Origin: Streptomyces justiciae
GTDB taxonomy: Bacteria > Actinomycetota > Actinomycetes > Streptomycetales > Streptomycetaceae
Assembly: GCF_015163075.1 (NCBI RefSeq)
Contig: NZ_JADDXU010000005.1
Location: 1-64,000, forward strand
DNA: 64,000 bases
Direction: 5' to 3'
Each line of letters starts with the position of its first letter. The stretch's first letter is position 1. Below the pieces are notes generated by a model. It ran no database searches. It saw only the letters and a list, made by a program, of their open reading frames with translations, and was not told where the DNA came from. The translations under genes and the position numbers were made by a program. Below, piece by piece: positions 31,138-38,288 of the stretch.

Positions 31138-32652
31138 ATGGAAGTCACCGCAACGCGTCGTTGGCTGGCCCTCGGCGCACTCGCACTCGCGATGCTGACC
31201 GTGGGGCTGGACATGACGGTGCTCAACATCGCCCTGCCCACGCTCGCCCGTGATCTGCACGCCGGCACCGCGGCGCTGCAGTGGTTCAGCACGGCCTACA
31301 CGCTGACGCTGGCGGGCGTGATGCTGCCCGCCGGTGCGCTCGGGGACCGGTTCGGGCGGAAGAAGTTCGTGTTCGGGGCGCTGGTGCTGTTCGGCGGCGC
31401 CTCCATCTGGTGCGCGTTCGCCTCGTCGTCGAGCGAGCTGATCATGGCGCGGGTGCTGCTCGGGGTCGCGGCGTCGGTGCTGATGTCCCTGTCGATGGGG
31501 ATGATTCCGGTGCTCTTCCCGGACCCGGCGGAGCGCGGCCGCGCCACCACCGTGTGGATCACCGCGGTGACCCTGGGCATGCCGCTCGGCCCGATCGTCG
31601 GCGGCCTGTTGCTCGACCACTTCTGGTGGGGCTCGGTGTTCCTGGTGAACATCCCGACGGTCGTCATCGGGGCGTTCGCGGTGGGCCTGCTGGTGCCGGA
31701 GACGCGCAGCCAGACCCGCCGGCCCATCGACCCGGTGAGCGTGCTGCTCTCGGCGGCCGGGCTGGTCGGACTGACCTACGGTCTGATCCGCTTCGGTGAC
31801 GAGGGCTGGGGCGACGGCATCGCCTGGGCGACCTTCGGCGCGGGCCTGCTGCTGATCATCGGCTTCGTCGCCTGGGAACGCACCCGGGAACACGCCCTCG
31901 CCGACCTCAGTCTCTTCGGCGACCGCGGATTCCGCATGGGGACGTTCTTCCAGCTGATCAACGCCTTCGCGATGTTCGGGCTGTTCTTCACCATCCCGCT
32001 GTACTTCCAGTCGGTGCTCGGCGTCGACTCGCTCGGCAGCGGTCTGCGGATGCTGCCGATGATCGGCGGTCTGCTGGTGGCCTCCAACTTCCTGGAGGGC
32101 CTGAGCGACAAGATCGGTCTCAAGCTGACGCTGATGCTCGGCTTCGGGGCCCTCGCGCTCGGCATGGGGCTCGGCGCGATGACCGACATCGACACCTCGT
32201 ACGGCTTCGTCGCCACCTGGATGGTCGTCGTCGGCCTCGGCATCGGCCTGGTGCTGCCCACCTCCATGTCCCTGGCCGTCGGTGCGCTCACCCCCGAGCG
32301 GGCCGGCGCCGGATCGGCCCTGCTGTCGGCGCTGCGCCAGGCCGCCGGCACCACCGGCGTGGCCGTGCTCGGCACCGTGCTGTCCACCCGGTACCACTCC
32401 GAACTCGGCCCGCTCGACCGTGAGCCGATCTCCGACGGCGTCGGCTCAGGAGTGGCCGTCGCCGACAAACTCGGCGACCACTCGATGCTCCACGACGTCC
32501 AGACGGCGTTCCTCAGCGGCATGGACCTGCTGCTGGTCGTCTGCGCCGCCATCGCGGTCGTCGGCCTGCTGCTCTCGGCGGTCGCCACCAAGAGCCGCCC
32601 CGCGGAATCCGGGGCCAAGCTGCCCAAGTCCGAGACCGCGCCGGTCGCCTAG
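31138..32652 (+). CDS. MFS exporter, DHA2/EmrB-QacA type (14 helices)
   Basis: A 504-residue proton-driven drug exporter. The motif-A loop is GALGDRFGRKKFVFGALVLF, the helix-1 motif D1 is LDMTVLNIALPTLARDL, and motif C (antiporter) is ITAVTLGMPLGPIVGGLLLD. Hydrophobicity gives 14 segments, ending VVCAAIAVVGLLLSAVATKS. Such exporters in polyketide clusters export the product and give self-resistance. It has a clear GGGGAGCTC ribosome site, diverges from tetR, and is followed 55 bases later by a cyclase-like gene, so they may share a transcript. Confidence 0.92.
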   Translation: MEVTATRRWLALGALALAMLTVGLDMTVLNIALPTLARDLHAGTAALQWFSTAYTLTLAGVMLPAGALGDRFGRKKFVFGALVLFGGASIWCAFASSSSELIMARVLLGVAASVLMSLSMGMIPVLFPDPAERGRATTVWITAVTLGMPLGPIVGGLLLDHFWWGSVFLVNIPTVVIGAFAVGLLVPETRSQTRRPIDPVSVLLSAAGLVGLTYGLIRFGDEGWGDGIAWATFGAGLLLIIGFVAWERTREHALADLSLFGDRGFRMGTFFQLINAFAMFGLFFTIPLYFQSVLGVDSLGSGLRMLPMIGGLLVASNFLEGLSDKIGLKLTLMLGFGALALGMGLGAMTDIDTSYGFVATWMVVVGLGIGLVLPTSMSLAVGALTPERAGAGSALLSALRQAAGTTGVAVLGTVLSTRYHSELGPLDREPISDGVGSGVAVADKLGDHSMLHDVQTAFLSGMDLLLVVCAAIAVVGLLLSAVATKSRPAESGAKLPKSETAPVA

Positions 32653-32707
32653 TCGGCAGCAGCGTCACCGAACGCACCGCAAACCGAGACTCTCCCACGA
32701 GGAAGTG

Positions 32708-33361
32708 ATGCACATGCGCAGCATGGTTACCGTCTCGAAGATGGATCGGAACGCGATCCCCGAGGTGTCGAAGCTGTTCGCGGACTTCGACAGCACGGAG
32801 ATCCCGGGGCTGATCGGACTGCACCGCCGCCAGTTGTTCATTCACCACGGCATCCAGGTCCACCTGTACGACTTCGTCGAGAAGTCCGACCAGGCCGCGC
32901 TGGAGAAGGTCAAGTCCGACCCGCGCATGGCCAGGCTCTCGGTCGACCTCCAGCCGTTCGTGACGCCGTACGAGCCCGAGACCTGGAACTCCCCGGCCGA
33001 CTCCGCGGCTTCCTGCTTCTACGCCTGGGAGGGGGAGCCGGCCGGGGCGCCGGGCTCGACGGAGACCACCGTCACCCTCGCCCGGATGGAGACCGACGCG
33101 ATTCCCGAAGTCACCAGGATCTTCCGGGACTTCGACGCCACCGCGCAGTTGATGGGCATCCGCCGGCGCCAGCTGTTCGTCTTTAAGGACCTGTGCATCC
33201 ACATCCAGGACCACGCAGGGCGCGACGACGCGGACATCGCGCAGAAGGCCGCGACGGACATCTGGTTCGGCCATGTGCTCCAGGAACTGCCGCGCCTGGC
33301 GCCGCAGGAGCCGACTGCCGACGGACACGCGATCCGCTTCTACGGATGGGAGGCGTCCTGA
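32708..33361 (+). CDS. Tandem TcmI-like polyketide cyclase (double domain)
   Basis: A 217-residue protein with two consecutive TcmI-type ferredoxin-like domains. Domain 1 (about 1-110) is complete: MVTVSKMDRNAIPEVSKLFA, DFDSTEIPGLIGLHRRQLFI, VHLYDFVEK, then the ring-facing segment through LQPFVTPYEPETWNSPADS and ASCFYAWEG. Domain 2 repeats the first strands (VTLARMETDAIPEVTRIFRD; MGIRRRQLFVFKDLCIHIQD) but its middle is shortened and diverged before IRFYGWEAS. TcmI proteins close later rings of aromatic polyketides and normally work as dimers of about 110-residue subunits, so this fusion is an internal dimer. ATG 32708 follows GAGGAA. The companion at 37701 has the opposite pattern. Confidence 0.82.
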   Translation: MHMRSMVTVSKMDRNAIPEVSKLFADFDSTEIPGLIGLHRRQLFIHHGIQVHLYDFVEKSDQAALEKVKSDPRMARLSVDLQPFVTPYEPETWNSPADSAASCFYAWEGEPAGAPGSTETTVTLARMETDAIPEVTRIFRDFDATAQLMGIRRRQLFVFKDLCIHIQDHAGRDDADIAQKAATDIWFGHVLQELPRLAPQEPTADGHAIRFYGWEAS

Positions 33362-33464
33362 CGCACCACGCGAAAGGCCGCTGACAGCGGCAGCGGCCGG
33401 GCCGGACAGCAGCGTCGGCCCGGCCGGTCGGTACGACCCACCCCCTCTGACAATGAGGCAACCG

Positions 33465-33986
33465 ATGGCCGGACAGCAGAGCCGTACCGCCGGAGAGGCG
33501 GCGTGCGCGGGGCAGTTGAGCATCGAGCAGCGGCTCGGGGAGGCGCTCACCGAGTACGCGCGGGACGTCGAGCCCCTGGACGAGGGCGTCCTCGGCATCC
33601 GCGCCGCGTCGGCCGGCCCGGCCTGTCTGCACCTGGACACGGAGCCGATCCTCCTCGGCTACCTGGTCCACCGGCTCGCCCCCGGTCTGCGCCTCGTCCG
33701 CGGCACGCCCGGCCGGCTCGAACTGCGCCACCGCGACGGCCACGGACGCCTCGTCTTCCATCTCGACGCCGCCGCCGAACACGTACTCGACGTGTGGAAG
33801 CGGGATCTCGCCACGGTCCACCCCCACCTCGTCACCGTCCACTTCGCCGGCCCCTCCCACCCGGACGCCGCCGCGGAGAGCCGGAAACTGCGCCGACTGC
33901 TGCGTGACCTGCCCGTTGTCCCCTCCGCACATGATCACCCCGAGACCGTACCGATCACGCGAGCCAGTCTGAATGTGGAGTCGTAA
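33465..33986 (+). CDS. Unrecognised cluster protein
   Basis: A 173-residue soluble protein that I do not recognise. It has no signal peptide, membrane helix or known catalytic motif. The visible parts are an acidic N-terminal helix (LSIEQRLGEALTEYARDVEP), a possible mixed alpha/beta middle (LHLDTEPILLGYLVHRLAPG; LELRHRDGHGRLVFHLDAAA) and a basic C-terminal helix (ESRKLRRLLRDLPVVP). ATG 33465 has GAGG seven bases upstream; ATG 33453 is an alternative. It sits 103 bases after the tandem cyclase, on the same strand, with cluster-like codon use. A cyclase- or ligand-binding-like role is conceivable but not supported by any motif. Confidence 0.6.
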   Translation: MAGQQSRTAGEAACAGQLSIEQRLGEALTEYARDVEPLDEGVLGIRAASAGPACLHLDTEPILLGYLVHRLAPGLRLVRGTPGRLELRHRDGHGRLVFHLDAAAEHVLDVWKRDLATVHPHLVTVHFAGPSHPDAAAESRKLRRLLRDLPVVPSAHDHPETVPITRASLNVES

Positions 33987-34207
33987 GAATTAAAGAGCAA
34001 CTCTGATTCCGATGTGACTTCGACTCGTGTACGCTGGCTGTGCCCGGGCCCGGTACCGCTGGGGGCATTCGTTTTTCGATGTCCGCAGAACGTCAAGGAA
34101 AATTAACGAACCCCTGTGGTTTCGTGAAGGAATCGATCCGTGGTGAAGCCACTCACATGGCTACGGTTGTGCTTGCGTGACCAAGGGGGAAGCTGGAGGG
34201 TGGAATC

Positions 34208-34636
34208 GTGGACGCGAGATGGTCAAAAGCTGAAATAGGTGAGCTTCTCGATCGCTATGTCCTCGGGCTCGACTACGACAAACTCGATGACGAGTGGACC
34301 GCCGAGCTGTTCTCCGACGACGTGGTCATCGAATTCCCGGTCAGTCGGCACACCGGCATCGACGGACTCGCCGAATACCACCGGCGAGCATTGGCCATGT
34401 GGGCCGAAACGCACCATCTGAACACGCCGTCGGTCGTGAGCGTCTCCGGGGACCGGGCGACGCTCCGCGCCAACATGACGTCCGTGCATGTGCACCACGA
34501 GCGAGAAGGCGAGATACGACCGCACTACGTGTCGGGCACCTGTGTCACCGGCGACGCGGTGCGCACCGAGCGGGGCTGGCGCCTTTCCCGTCTTTCGTTC
34601 GAACTGATATGGAAGACCGGCAACCCGCCGGACTGA
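34208..34636 (+). CDS. SnoaL-like (NTF2-fold) protein
   Basis: A 142-residue single-domain protein of the SnoaL/NTF2-like fold. The N-terminal helices (IGELLDRYVLGLDYDKLDDE) lead to WTAELFSDDVVIEFPVSRHT, the curved sheet (DRATLRANMTSVHVHHEREG) and a C-terminal strand (GWRLSRLSFELIWKTG). In polyketide clusters this fold makes aldol cyclases (SnoaL) and hydroxylases (SnoaL2 types), but it also covers many others. GTG 34208 has a GGAGGGTGG site. The second JadR1-like regulator begins 15 bases later. A relative on the minus strand at 37121-37546 shares the DRAT..AN.T.VHV core. Confidence 0.78.
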   Translation: MDARWSKAEIGELLDRYVLGLDYDKLDDEWTAELFSDDVVIEFPVSRHTGIDGLAEYHRRALAMWAETHHLNTPSVVSVSGDRATLRANMTSVHVHHEREGEIRPHYVSGTCVTGDAVRTERGWRLSRLSFELIWKTGNPPD

Positions 34637-34651
34637 GTTGGGTGGGCATTT

Positions 34652-35476
34652 ATGCGATCAGCACAAGTGAAAGCGAGTTCTCGACCAGAGATACTCGAAA
34701 CCCACGACACCGAGCACCGTACGGCGGCCCGAGCGACCTTCGGCAGCCGAACCGGTGCGGCGACCTCATCGCCGGCACCCGTCCGGAACTTCGCGGACAC
34801 CTGGCGGATCCTGGTCGTCGAAGGCAGCAGGGCCGACCGCGCGACCCTCACCGAGGCACTCGAACGACACGGCCATCATGTCGACGCCGTCGACTCCGGC
34901 GCCGAGGCACTGGCCTGGTTCGAGACCGCCGACCTCGTCCTGCTCGACCTCGACCTGCCCGATCTGGACGGCCTCGAGGTCTGCCGCGAGATCCGGATGG
35001 CCGGCGACATCCCCGTCATCACCGTCACCTCGCGCGCCTCCGAACTCGACTGCGTGCTCGCGTTGCAGGCCGGCGCCGACGACTACGTCATCAAGCCCTA
35101 CGGCATCCGCGAGCTCATGGCCCGGCTGGACGCCGTGATGCGCCGCGCGCGCCGCAGGCCGCACACCGACCCGGACGCCGACGGCGGGGCGGTGCTGGAA
35201 CACGGCCCCCTGCGGATCGACAGCGACTCGCGCGAGGTCGAGATGAGCGGCCGGCCGGTGCCGGTCACCCGCAAGGAGTTCGATCTGCTCGCCCTGCTGG
35301 CCAGCGCCCCGGGGCAGGTGATCTCGCGGGAGTCCATCATGCGCAAGGTCTGGGGCGAGTCCTGGTCGCGCCGTACCGTCGACACCCATGTCAGCAGTCT
35401 GCGCAGCAAACTCGGCGGACCGGAATGGATCGTCACCGTCCGCGGGGTCGGTTTCAAACTCCGCAGCATGCGCTGA
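34652..35476 (+). CDS. Second JadR1-like OmpR-type regulator, phosphoacceptor Asp retained
   Basis: A 274-residue regulator. About 48 N-terminal residues of low complexity precede the receiver (about 50-165); the winged helix fills the C-terminus (TRKEFDLLALLASAPGQVIS; WSRRTVDTHVSSLRSKLG; TVRGVGFKLRS). It keeps the phosphoacceptor D99 (DLVLLDLDLPDLDGL), a Thr in ITVTSRAS and the Lys in VIKPYG, but its acidic pocket reads EGS instead of the usual E-D/D pair. Metal binding, and so normal phosphorylation, is likely weak. It is similar to the 29475 regulator in the DNA-binding half. No kinase is adjacent. It is the probable partner or successor activator in a cascade. Confidence 0.85.
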   Translation: MRSAQVKASSRPEILETHDTEHRTAARATFGSRTGAATSSPAPVRNFADTWRILVVEGSRADRATLTEALERHGHHVDAVDSGAEALAWFETADLVLLDLDLPDLDGLEVCREIRMAGDIPVITVTSRASELDCVLALQAGADDYVIKPYGIRELMARLDAVMRRARRRPHTDPDADGGAVLEHGPLRIDSDSREVEMSGRPVPVTRKEFDLLALLASAPGQVISRESIMRKVWGESWSRRTVDTHVSSLRSKLGGPEWIVTVRGVGFKLRSMR

Positions 35477-35484
35477 CAGTACAT

Positions 35485-35523
35485 TGCCGTTGAATTGACG
35501 TTCGCTGAACCCGTCCATGTAAT
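35485..35523 (+). promoter_or_regulatory. Three-box promoter of the P450-ferredoxin operon
   Basis: Boxes TGCCGTT (35485), TGACGTT (35496) and CTGAAC (TGAAC at 35506-35510) are spaced 11 and 10 bases apart. Seven bases later comes TGTAAT (35518-35523) as -10. TTGACG (35495-35500) could also act as a -35 at 17 bases. The same layout occurs upstream of the PKS operon (37599-37637), which supports a common winged-helix activator. Confidence 0.6.
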
Positions 35524-35576
35524 TTCCCTCGTTATCGTCGGACCGCAGGAAGCGGAAACTCCGAACGAGGGGTGAC

Positions 35577-36797
35577 ATGACGAACACCGATATCGACGAG
35601 ACCAGTGAACTCGTCAGCTTTCCCATTCAGCGCACGTGCCCTTTCGCCATTCCGCCGGTCTACACGAAATTCCGGGAGGAGGCGCCGGTCAGCCAGGTGG
35701 TCCTCCCGGACGGCGGAAAGGCCTGGCTGGTCACCAAGTACGACGACGTGCGGGCCGTGATGTCGAACCCCAAGCTCAGCTCGGACCGCCGTAAGAAGGA
35801 CTTCCCGGTCGTGGTCCCCGGGCAGAACGCGGCCCTCGCCAAGCACGCACCTTTCATGATCATCCTCGACGACCCGGAGCACGCGGAGGCCCGGCGGCCC
35901 GTCATCAGCGAGTTCTCGGTCCGCCGTGTCGCCGCGATGAAGCCGCGCATCCAGGAGATCGTCGACCACTTCATCGACGAGATGCTGAAGCTGCCCCGGC
36001 CCGTCGACCTCAACCAGGTCTTCTCCCTGCCGGTGCCCTCGCTGGTGGTCTCCGAGATCCTCGGCATGCCCTACGAGGGGCACGAGTACTTCATGGAGCT
36101 GGCCGAGGTCCTGCTCCGCCGCACCACTGACGAGCAGGGCCGCATCAACATCTCCGTCCAGCTGCGCGCCTACATGGACAAGCTCGTCGAGGAGAAGATC
36201 GCCAACCCCGGCGACGACCTGCTCAGCCGCCAGATCGAGCTCCAGCGGCGAAACGGCGGCATCGACCGGCCCCAACTCGCCAGCCTCTGCCTGCTGGTGC
36301 TGCTGGCCGGCCACGAGACCACCGCCAACATGATCAACCTCGGTGTGTTCTCGATGCTGACCAGGCCGGAACTGCTCGACGTGATCAAGGCGGACCCGTC
36401 GAAGACCCCCAAGGCCGTCGACGAACTCCTGCGCTTCTACACGATCCCGGACTTCGGCGCGCACCGGCTGGCGATGGACGACGTCGAGATCGGCGGCGTC
36501 CTGATACGCAAGGGCGAGGCCGTCATCGCCTCCACCTTCGCCGCCAACCGGGACCCCGCCGTCTTCGACGACCCGGAGGAGCTGGACTTCTCCCGCGACT
36601 CCCGCCACCACGTGGCCTTCGGGTACGGCCCCCACCAGTGCCTGGGCCAGAACCTCGGCCGCGTCGAGCTCCAGGTCGTCTTCGACACGCTGTTCCGCAG
36701 GCTGCCGGACCTCCGGCTCGCCGTGCCCGCCGAGGAGCTGAACTTCAAGAGCGACGCCCTCGTCTACGGCCTCTACGAACTGCCCGTGACCTGGTGA
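35577..36797 (+). CDS. Cytochrome P450 (CYP105-like)
   Basis: A 406-residue soluble bacterial P450. The I-helix oxygen-binding motif is LAGHETTANMINLG, the K-helix ExxR is in AVDELLRFYTIPDFGAHRLA, and the heme-binding loop is AFGYGPHQCLGQNLGR with Cys355 as the iron ligand. The N-terminal half (QRTCPFAIPPVYTKFREEAP) is typical of actinobacterial CYP105/107-like enzymes. It uses electrons from the ferredoxin encoded 11 bases downstream. As the only obvious oxygenase in the cluster it should hydroxylate the aromatic core or couple two units; sequence alone cannot choose. ATG 35577 follows GAGGGGTGAC. Confidence 0.93.
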   Translation: MTNTDIDETSELVSFPIQRTCPFAIPPVYTKFREEAPVSQVVLPDGGKAWLVTKYDDVRAVMSNPKLSSDRRKKDFPVVVPGQNAALAKHAPFMIILDDPEHAEARRPVISEFSVRRVAAMKPRIQEIVDHFIDEMLKLPRPVDLNQVFSLPVPSLVVSEILGMPYEGHEYFMELAEVLLRRTTDEQGRINISVQLRAYMDKLVEEKIANPGDDLLSRQIELQRRNGGIDRPQLASLCLLVLLAGHETTANMINLGVFSMLTRPELLDVIKADPSKTPKAVDELLRFYTIPDFGAHRLAMDDVEIGGVLIRKGEAVIASTFAANRDPAVFDDPEELDFSRDSRHHVAFGYGPHQCLGQNLGRVELQVVFDTLFRRLPDLRLAVPAEELNFKSDALVYGLYELPVTW

Positions 36798-36808
36798 AGG
36801 AGAGCGCC

Positions 36809-37003
36809 ATGCGACTGGAGAAGGACCACGACCGCTGCATCGGCGCGGGACAGTGCGTACGGACCGACCCGAGGATCTTCGACCAGGACGACGACGGGCT
36901 CGTCAAGGTCCTGATCGACCGGCCGCGGGGCACCGACGAGGCCGCCGCCCACAAGGCGGTCTTCATCTGCCCGGCGAAAGCCCTGTCCATCGCACAGGAC
37001 TGA
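36809..37003 (+). CDS. 3Fe-4S-type ferredoxin, P450 partner
   Basis: A 64-residue ferredoxin with three cluster Cys (C10, C16 and C54: CIGAGQC and FICPAKAL). The second position of the usual four-Cys motif is not Cys (CIGAGQC rather than CxxCxxC), so a [3Fe-4S] cluster is expected, as in many P450 partners. It has acidic surface residues in the middle. It starts 11 bases after the P450 stop with a GAAGGAG site, so the pair is one operon. No reductase is present; one elsewhere in the genome must serve. The 3' end of the gene is the first unit of an 18-bp tandem repeat. Confidence 0.9.
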   Translation: MRLEKDHDRCIGAGQCVRTDPRIFDQDDDGLVKVLIDRPRGTDEAAAHKAVFICPAKALSIAQD

Positions 37004-37039
37004 TCCATCGCACAGGACTGATCTGTCGCACAGGACTGA
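36986..37039 (+). repeat. Three tandem 18-bp repeats at the ferredoxin 3' end
   Basis: The unit TCCATCGCACAGGACTGA occurs at 36986-37003 (inside the gene, including its stop), 37004-37021 (identical) and 37022-37039 (two changes, TCTGTCGCA). The period is a multiple of three, so each copy repeats the S-I-A-Q-D-stop codons. It is a recent duplication of the gene's end. Confidence 0.9.
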
Positions 37040-37062
37040 CCCCCAAGGCTCCCCCCACGGAG

Positions 37063-37110
37063 AAGCCGCGCCGGTTCCCCTGCTCTCGGCAGAGGGGCCG
37101 GCGCGGCTTT
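37063..37110. terminator. Bidirectional terminator between ferredoxin and SnoaL-like genes
   Basis: A perfect 12-bp stem (37063-37074 with 37098-37109), extended by an inner CCCCT/AGGGG pair, ends in TTT. It separates converging transcripts. Confidence 0.85.
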
Positions 37111-37120
37111 CGTAGGACGG

Positions 37121-37546
37121 TCAGTGGTCGTGCATGCCGTGGTCGTCGCCGGTCGTCCACACGGGCTCGATCCCGATCCGGGACAACAGCCAACTCCCTT
37201 CCTCGCGCACGGCGGTGAAGGTGTAGCGGGCGCCCAGGTCGAAGTGCTTGCCGGGGCCGCCCGGGCTCACGTGCACGGCGGTGACGTTCGCGTGCACGGT
37301 CGCGCGGTCGCCGTGGAGCTCGGGGAGCACGTTCGCCATGGAGTGCATGGTGGTCGCCCAGACCAGGTCGTCGCGGAGCATGCCGGCCAGCGCCTCGCGG
37401 CCCTCGATCCGGATGTCCGGCAGCAGTTCCATGGTCACGTCCGGGACGAGCAGCGCGGACAGCGCCTCGTGGTCGCGCAGATCGACCGCGCGCGCGAAAC
37501 GGGCCACCAGAGCCTGGAGCCGAATGAAGTCCTCGATATCTGTCAT
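37121..37546 (-). CDS. SnoaL-like (NTF2-fold) protein 2
   Basis: A 141-residue SnoaL/NTF2-fold protein encoded against the other cluster genes. N-terminal helices (IRLQALVARFARAVDLRDHE) lead to ALLVPDVTMELLPDIRIEGR and the sheet (GDRATVHANVTAVHVSPGGP; SWLLSRIGIEPVWTTG), with a His-rich tail (DDHGMHDH). The DRAT..AN.T.VHV core relates it to the 34208 protein, at about the same length, suggesting an old duplication. Start ATG 37546 is chosen by length; a TTG at 37615 in frame is less likely. The 154-base region to 37701 is shared with the divergent PKS operon. The role (cyclase, hydroxylase or binding protein) is unknown. Confidence 0.72.
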   Translation of the reverse strand: MTDIEDFIRLQALVARFARAVDLRDHEALSALLVPDVTMELLPDIRIEGREALAGMLRDDLVWATTMHSMANVLPELHGDRATVHANVTAVHVSPGGPGKHFDLGARYTFTAVREEGSWLLSRIGIEPVWTTGDDHGMHDH

Positions 37547-37598
37547 GGAAGTGATGCTGCGCACCGAAAGGCGTCCGTGCCACTTTCCTGAAATCTTC

Positions 37599-37637
37599 TG
37601 ACGAACCTCTGACAAGACCTGAACTTGCCCGTATTGA
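37599..37637 (+). promoter_or_regulatory. Three-box promoter of the core PKS operon
   Basis: Boxes TGAC (37599), TGAC (37610) and CTGAAC (TGAAC at 37620-37624) are spaced 11 and 10 bases, followed seven bases later by a -10-like TATTGA (37632-37637). The spacing exactly matches the P450 promoter at 35485-35523. Tandem boxes at an 11-base period upstream of the -10 are the binding mode of OmpR-like winged-helix activators, including SARPs. Confidence 0.6.
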
Positions 37638-37700
37638 AACCTGTATTGCGCCTCGGAAGACTCGAACTCATCAACGGCTTCCCGTTACGGAGAAGGACAT

Positions 37701-38288
37701 ATGCACAGCAGTGTCATAGTGGCCCGGATCAAACCCGGAAGCGCTGAACAGATTGCCGAGGAGTTCGCGAAATCGGACGCCGATCCGTCCGGCGCCGGGA
37801 ATCTCCTGCGCCGCCAACTCTTCGAGTACAAGGGCGTGTACGTCCAGATGCAGGACCACGCCGAGCCCCACGAGCCGGCCGCCGCCACCCCCGCGGAGAC
37901 GGTCGCGACCCGCTTCTACGCGTGGCACGGACAGCCGGTCGCCGGCCCGCACCGGATGCACAGCACCATGATCGTGGCCCGGCTCGACGAGTCCGACCTC
38001 GACACCGTCGCGAAGCTGTTCGCCGACTTCGACACCGGCACCGAACTGCCGCACACCATGGGCACCCGGCGCCGCCAGCTCTTCGCCTGCGACGGCCTGT
38101 ACTTCCACATCCAGGACTTCGAGTCCGCCGACGGCGGCCGGCTGATCGAACAGGCCAAGCTGGACCCGCGGTTCGTACAGATCCAGCAGGACCTGCTGCC
38201 GTACATCACCGTCTTCGACCCGGCGACCTGGCGCTCGCCCTCCGACGCCATGGCCACGCGCTTCTACAGCTGGCAGGCCGCCGTATGA
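37701..38288 (+). CDS. Tandem TcmI-like polyketide cyclase (second double-domain protein)
   Basis: A 195-residue protein, again with two TcmI-type domains. Domain 1 (about 1-75) keeps the opening strands ([40 protein letters not shown]) but loses most of the middle before [10 protein letters not shown]. Domain 2 (about 85-195) is complete: [58 protein letters not shown] and ATRFYSWQA. The shared halves with the 32708 protein indicate duplication followed by opposite degeneration. Such proteins close later rings of a type II polyketide. Its stop overlaps the KS-alpha start (ATGA), making it the first gene of the PKS operon. Confidence 0.82.
   Translation: MHSSVIVARIKPGSAEQIAEEFAKSDADPSGAGNLLRRQLFEYKGVYVQMQDHAEPHEPAAATPAETVATRFYAWHGQPVAGPHRMHSTMIVARLDESDLDTVAKLFADFDTGTELPHTMGTRRRQLFACDGLYFHIQDFESADGGRLIEQAKLDPRFVQIQQDLLPYITVFDPATWRSPSDAMATRFYSWQAAV

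Noticed and set aside
34004..34035. A third copy of the three-box promoter before the SnoaL-like/regulator pair
   Set aside because: Two boxes (TGATTCC and TGACTTC, 11 bases apart) lie before TACGCT, but the CTGAAC third box and the 7-base gap are missing.
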